Positions 32,185 to 32,421 of a stretch of 32,421 bases of DNA are shown here, piece by piece; position 1 is the first letter of the stretch, and each line of letters begins with the position of its first letter. Both the position numbers and the translations under genes were made by a program. Below the pieces are notes generated by a model. That model was given only the letters and a program-made list of their open reading frames with translations. It did no database searches and had not been told where the DNA came from. The stretch is from DASTSN01 sp035549175 (GTDB taxonomy: Bacteria; Bacteroidota; Bacteroidia; Chitinophagales; Chitinophagaceae): contig DASZRL010000002.1 in assembly GCA_035549175.1 (NCBI GenBank), positions 1 through 32,421 of the forward strand, written 5' to 3'.

Positions 32185-32364
32185 ATGCGCGAACGCATCA
32201 TCCGGGCCATAGCCGGCCTGCTCGTACTGACCAGCCTCACGCTGGGTTATTTCGCGGATCCCCGCTGGCTGCTGCTGGCCGGCTTCGTAGGCCTGAACCT
32301 GGTTCAGTCCTCCTTCAGCCGCTTCTGCCCCCTGGAGATCATCCTGAAAAAACGGGGACTTTAA
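32185..32364 (+). CDS. DUF2892 (YgaP transmembrane-like) small membrane protein
   Basis: The 59-residue protein begins MRERIIRAIAGLLVLTSLTL and has two membrane helices (about 8-22 and 27-42). It continues with the family pattern GFVGLNLVQSSFSRFCPLEIILKK, which includes the conserved Cys48-Pro of DUF2892. This domain forms the membrane part of YgaP-type rhodaneses and occurs alone in many Bacteroidota beside RND pumps and Crp/Fnr regulators. Its role is not established. It is last in the efflux operon, 33 bp after the PII-like gene, and a terminator follows. Confidence 0.82.
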   Translation: MRERIIRAIAGLLVLTSLTLGYFADPRWLLLAGFVGLNLVQSSFSRFCPLEIILKKRGL

Positions 32365-32396
32365 ACCCCGGTCGGGGCATACCATCCCAAAACAGG

Positions 32397-32420
32397 AAGG
32401 GGAGCCGCGCGGCTCCCCTT
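32397..32420 (+). terminator. Terminator hairpin of the efflux operon
   Basis: A perfect 10-bp hairpin, AAGGGGAGCC-GCGC-GGCTCCCCTT, closes the operon 32 bp past the last stop. The window ends before any T run can be seen. Confidence 0.7.
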
Positions 32421-32421
32421 C

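Noticed and set aside
1..32421. CRISPR arrays, toxin-antitoxin pairs, restriction systems or retron-like elements
   Set aside because: I saw no spaced direct repeats, no reverse transcriptase or methylase motifs, and no small overlapping pair with toxin or antitoxin features.

Overview
This window is chromosomal DNA of a Bacteroidota bacterium, most likely Chitinophagaceae-like. Four things point there: a SusC/SusD pair, a 36-residue bTHX ribosomal protein, a DUF4286 protein beside exonuclease III with methionine synthase split over two genes, and many promoters carrying the Bacteroidota -7 element TAnnTTTG, often with a TTG/TTTG near -33. Several of these promoters show that the true start codon lies downstream of the longest possible reading frame.

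Bases 1-7033 are AT-rich (about 40% GC by eye). They hold nested IS3-family remnants and then a leftward operon, susC - susD - PstS-like solute-binding protein. That operon has a leader of about 370 nt and a TAnnTTTG promoter, and a perfect palindrome (GTCTACTAA-T-TTAGTAGAC) abuts the promoter. This low-GC block stops at the 3' end of a tRNA-Arg(CCT) gene, the usual geometry of a genomic island.

Bases 7034-25917 are GC-rich (about 60%) and mostly housekeeping. In order they hold: an exported VOC protein, a membrane TPR protein, an SRPBCC protein, a UvrD-type helicase fused to a Fe-S PD-(D/E)XK nuclease, an Ig-like lipoprotein and recR. Next come a split cobalamin-dependent methionine synthase (with a 30-residue membrane peptide between the halves and a switch-like leader RNA), an FKBP isomerase, RDD, HAD and LOG proteins, exonuclease III with DUF4286, HU, bTHX, pdxH, a membrane-anchored coiled-coil protein, pyrH and a Dabb protein.

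Bases 26085-32421 hold a five-gene efflux operon: TolC-like outer-membrane factor, lipoprotein adaptor, RND permease, a small PII-like protein overlapping the permease by 4 bp, and a DUF2892 membrane protein, closed by a strong hairpin. A GTGA-N6-TCAC palindrome of the Crp/Fnr type is centred about 40 bp upstream of the predicted transcription start, and the promoter has no visible -33 box, so activator control is likely.

I see no CRISPR array, rRNA, prophage or obvious defence cluster. The least familiar elements are the palindrome-controlled SusCD/PstS-like operon, the metH leader RNA and the 30-residue peptide inside the metH operon.
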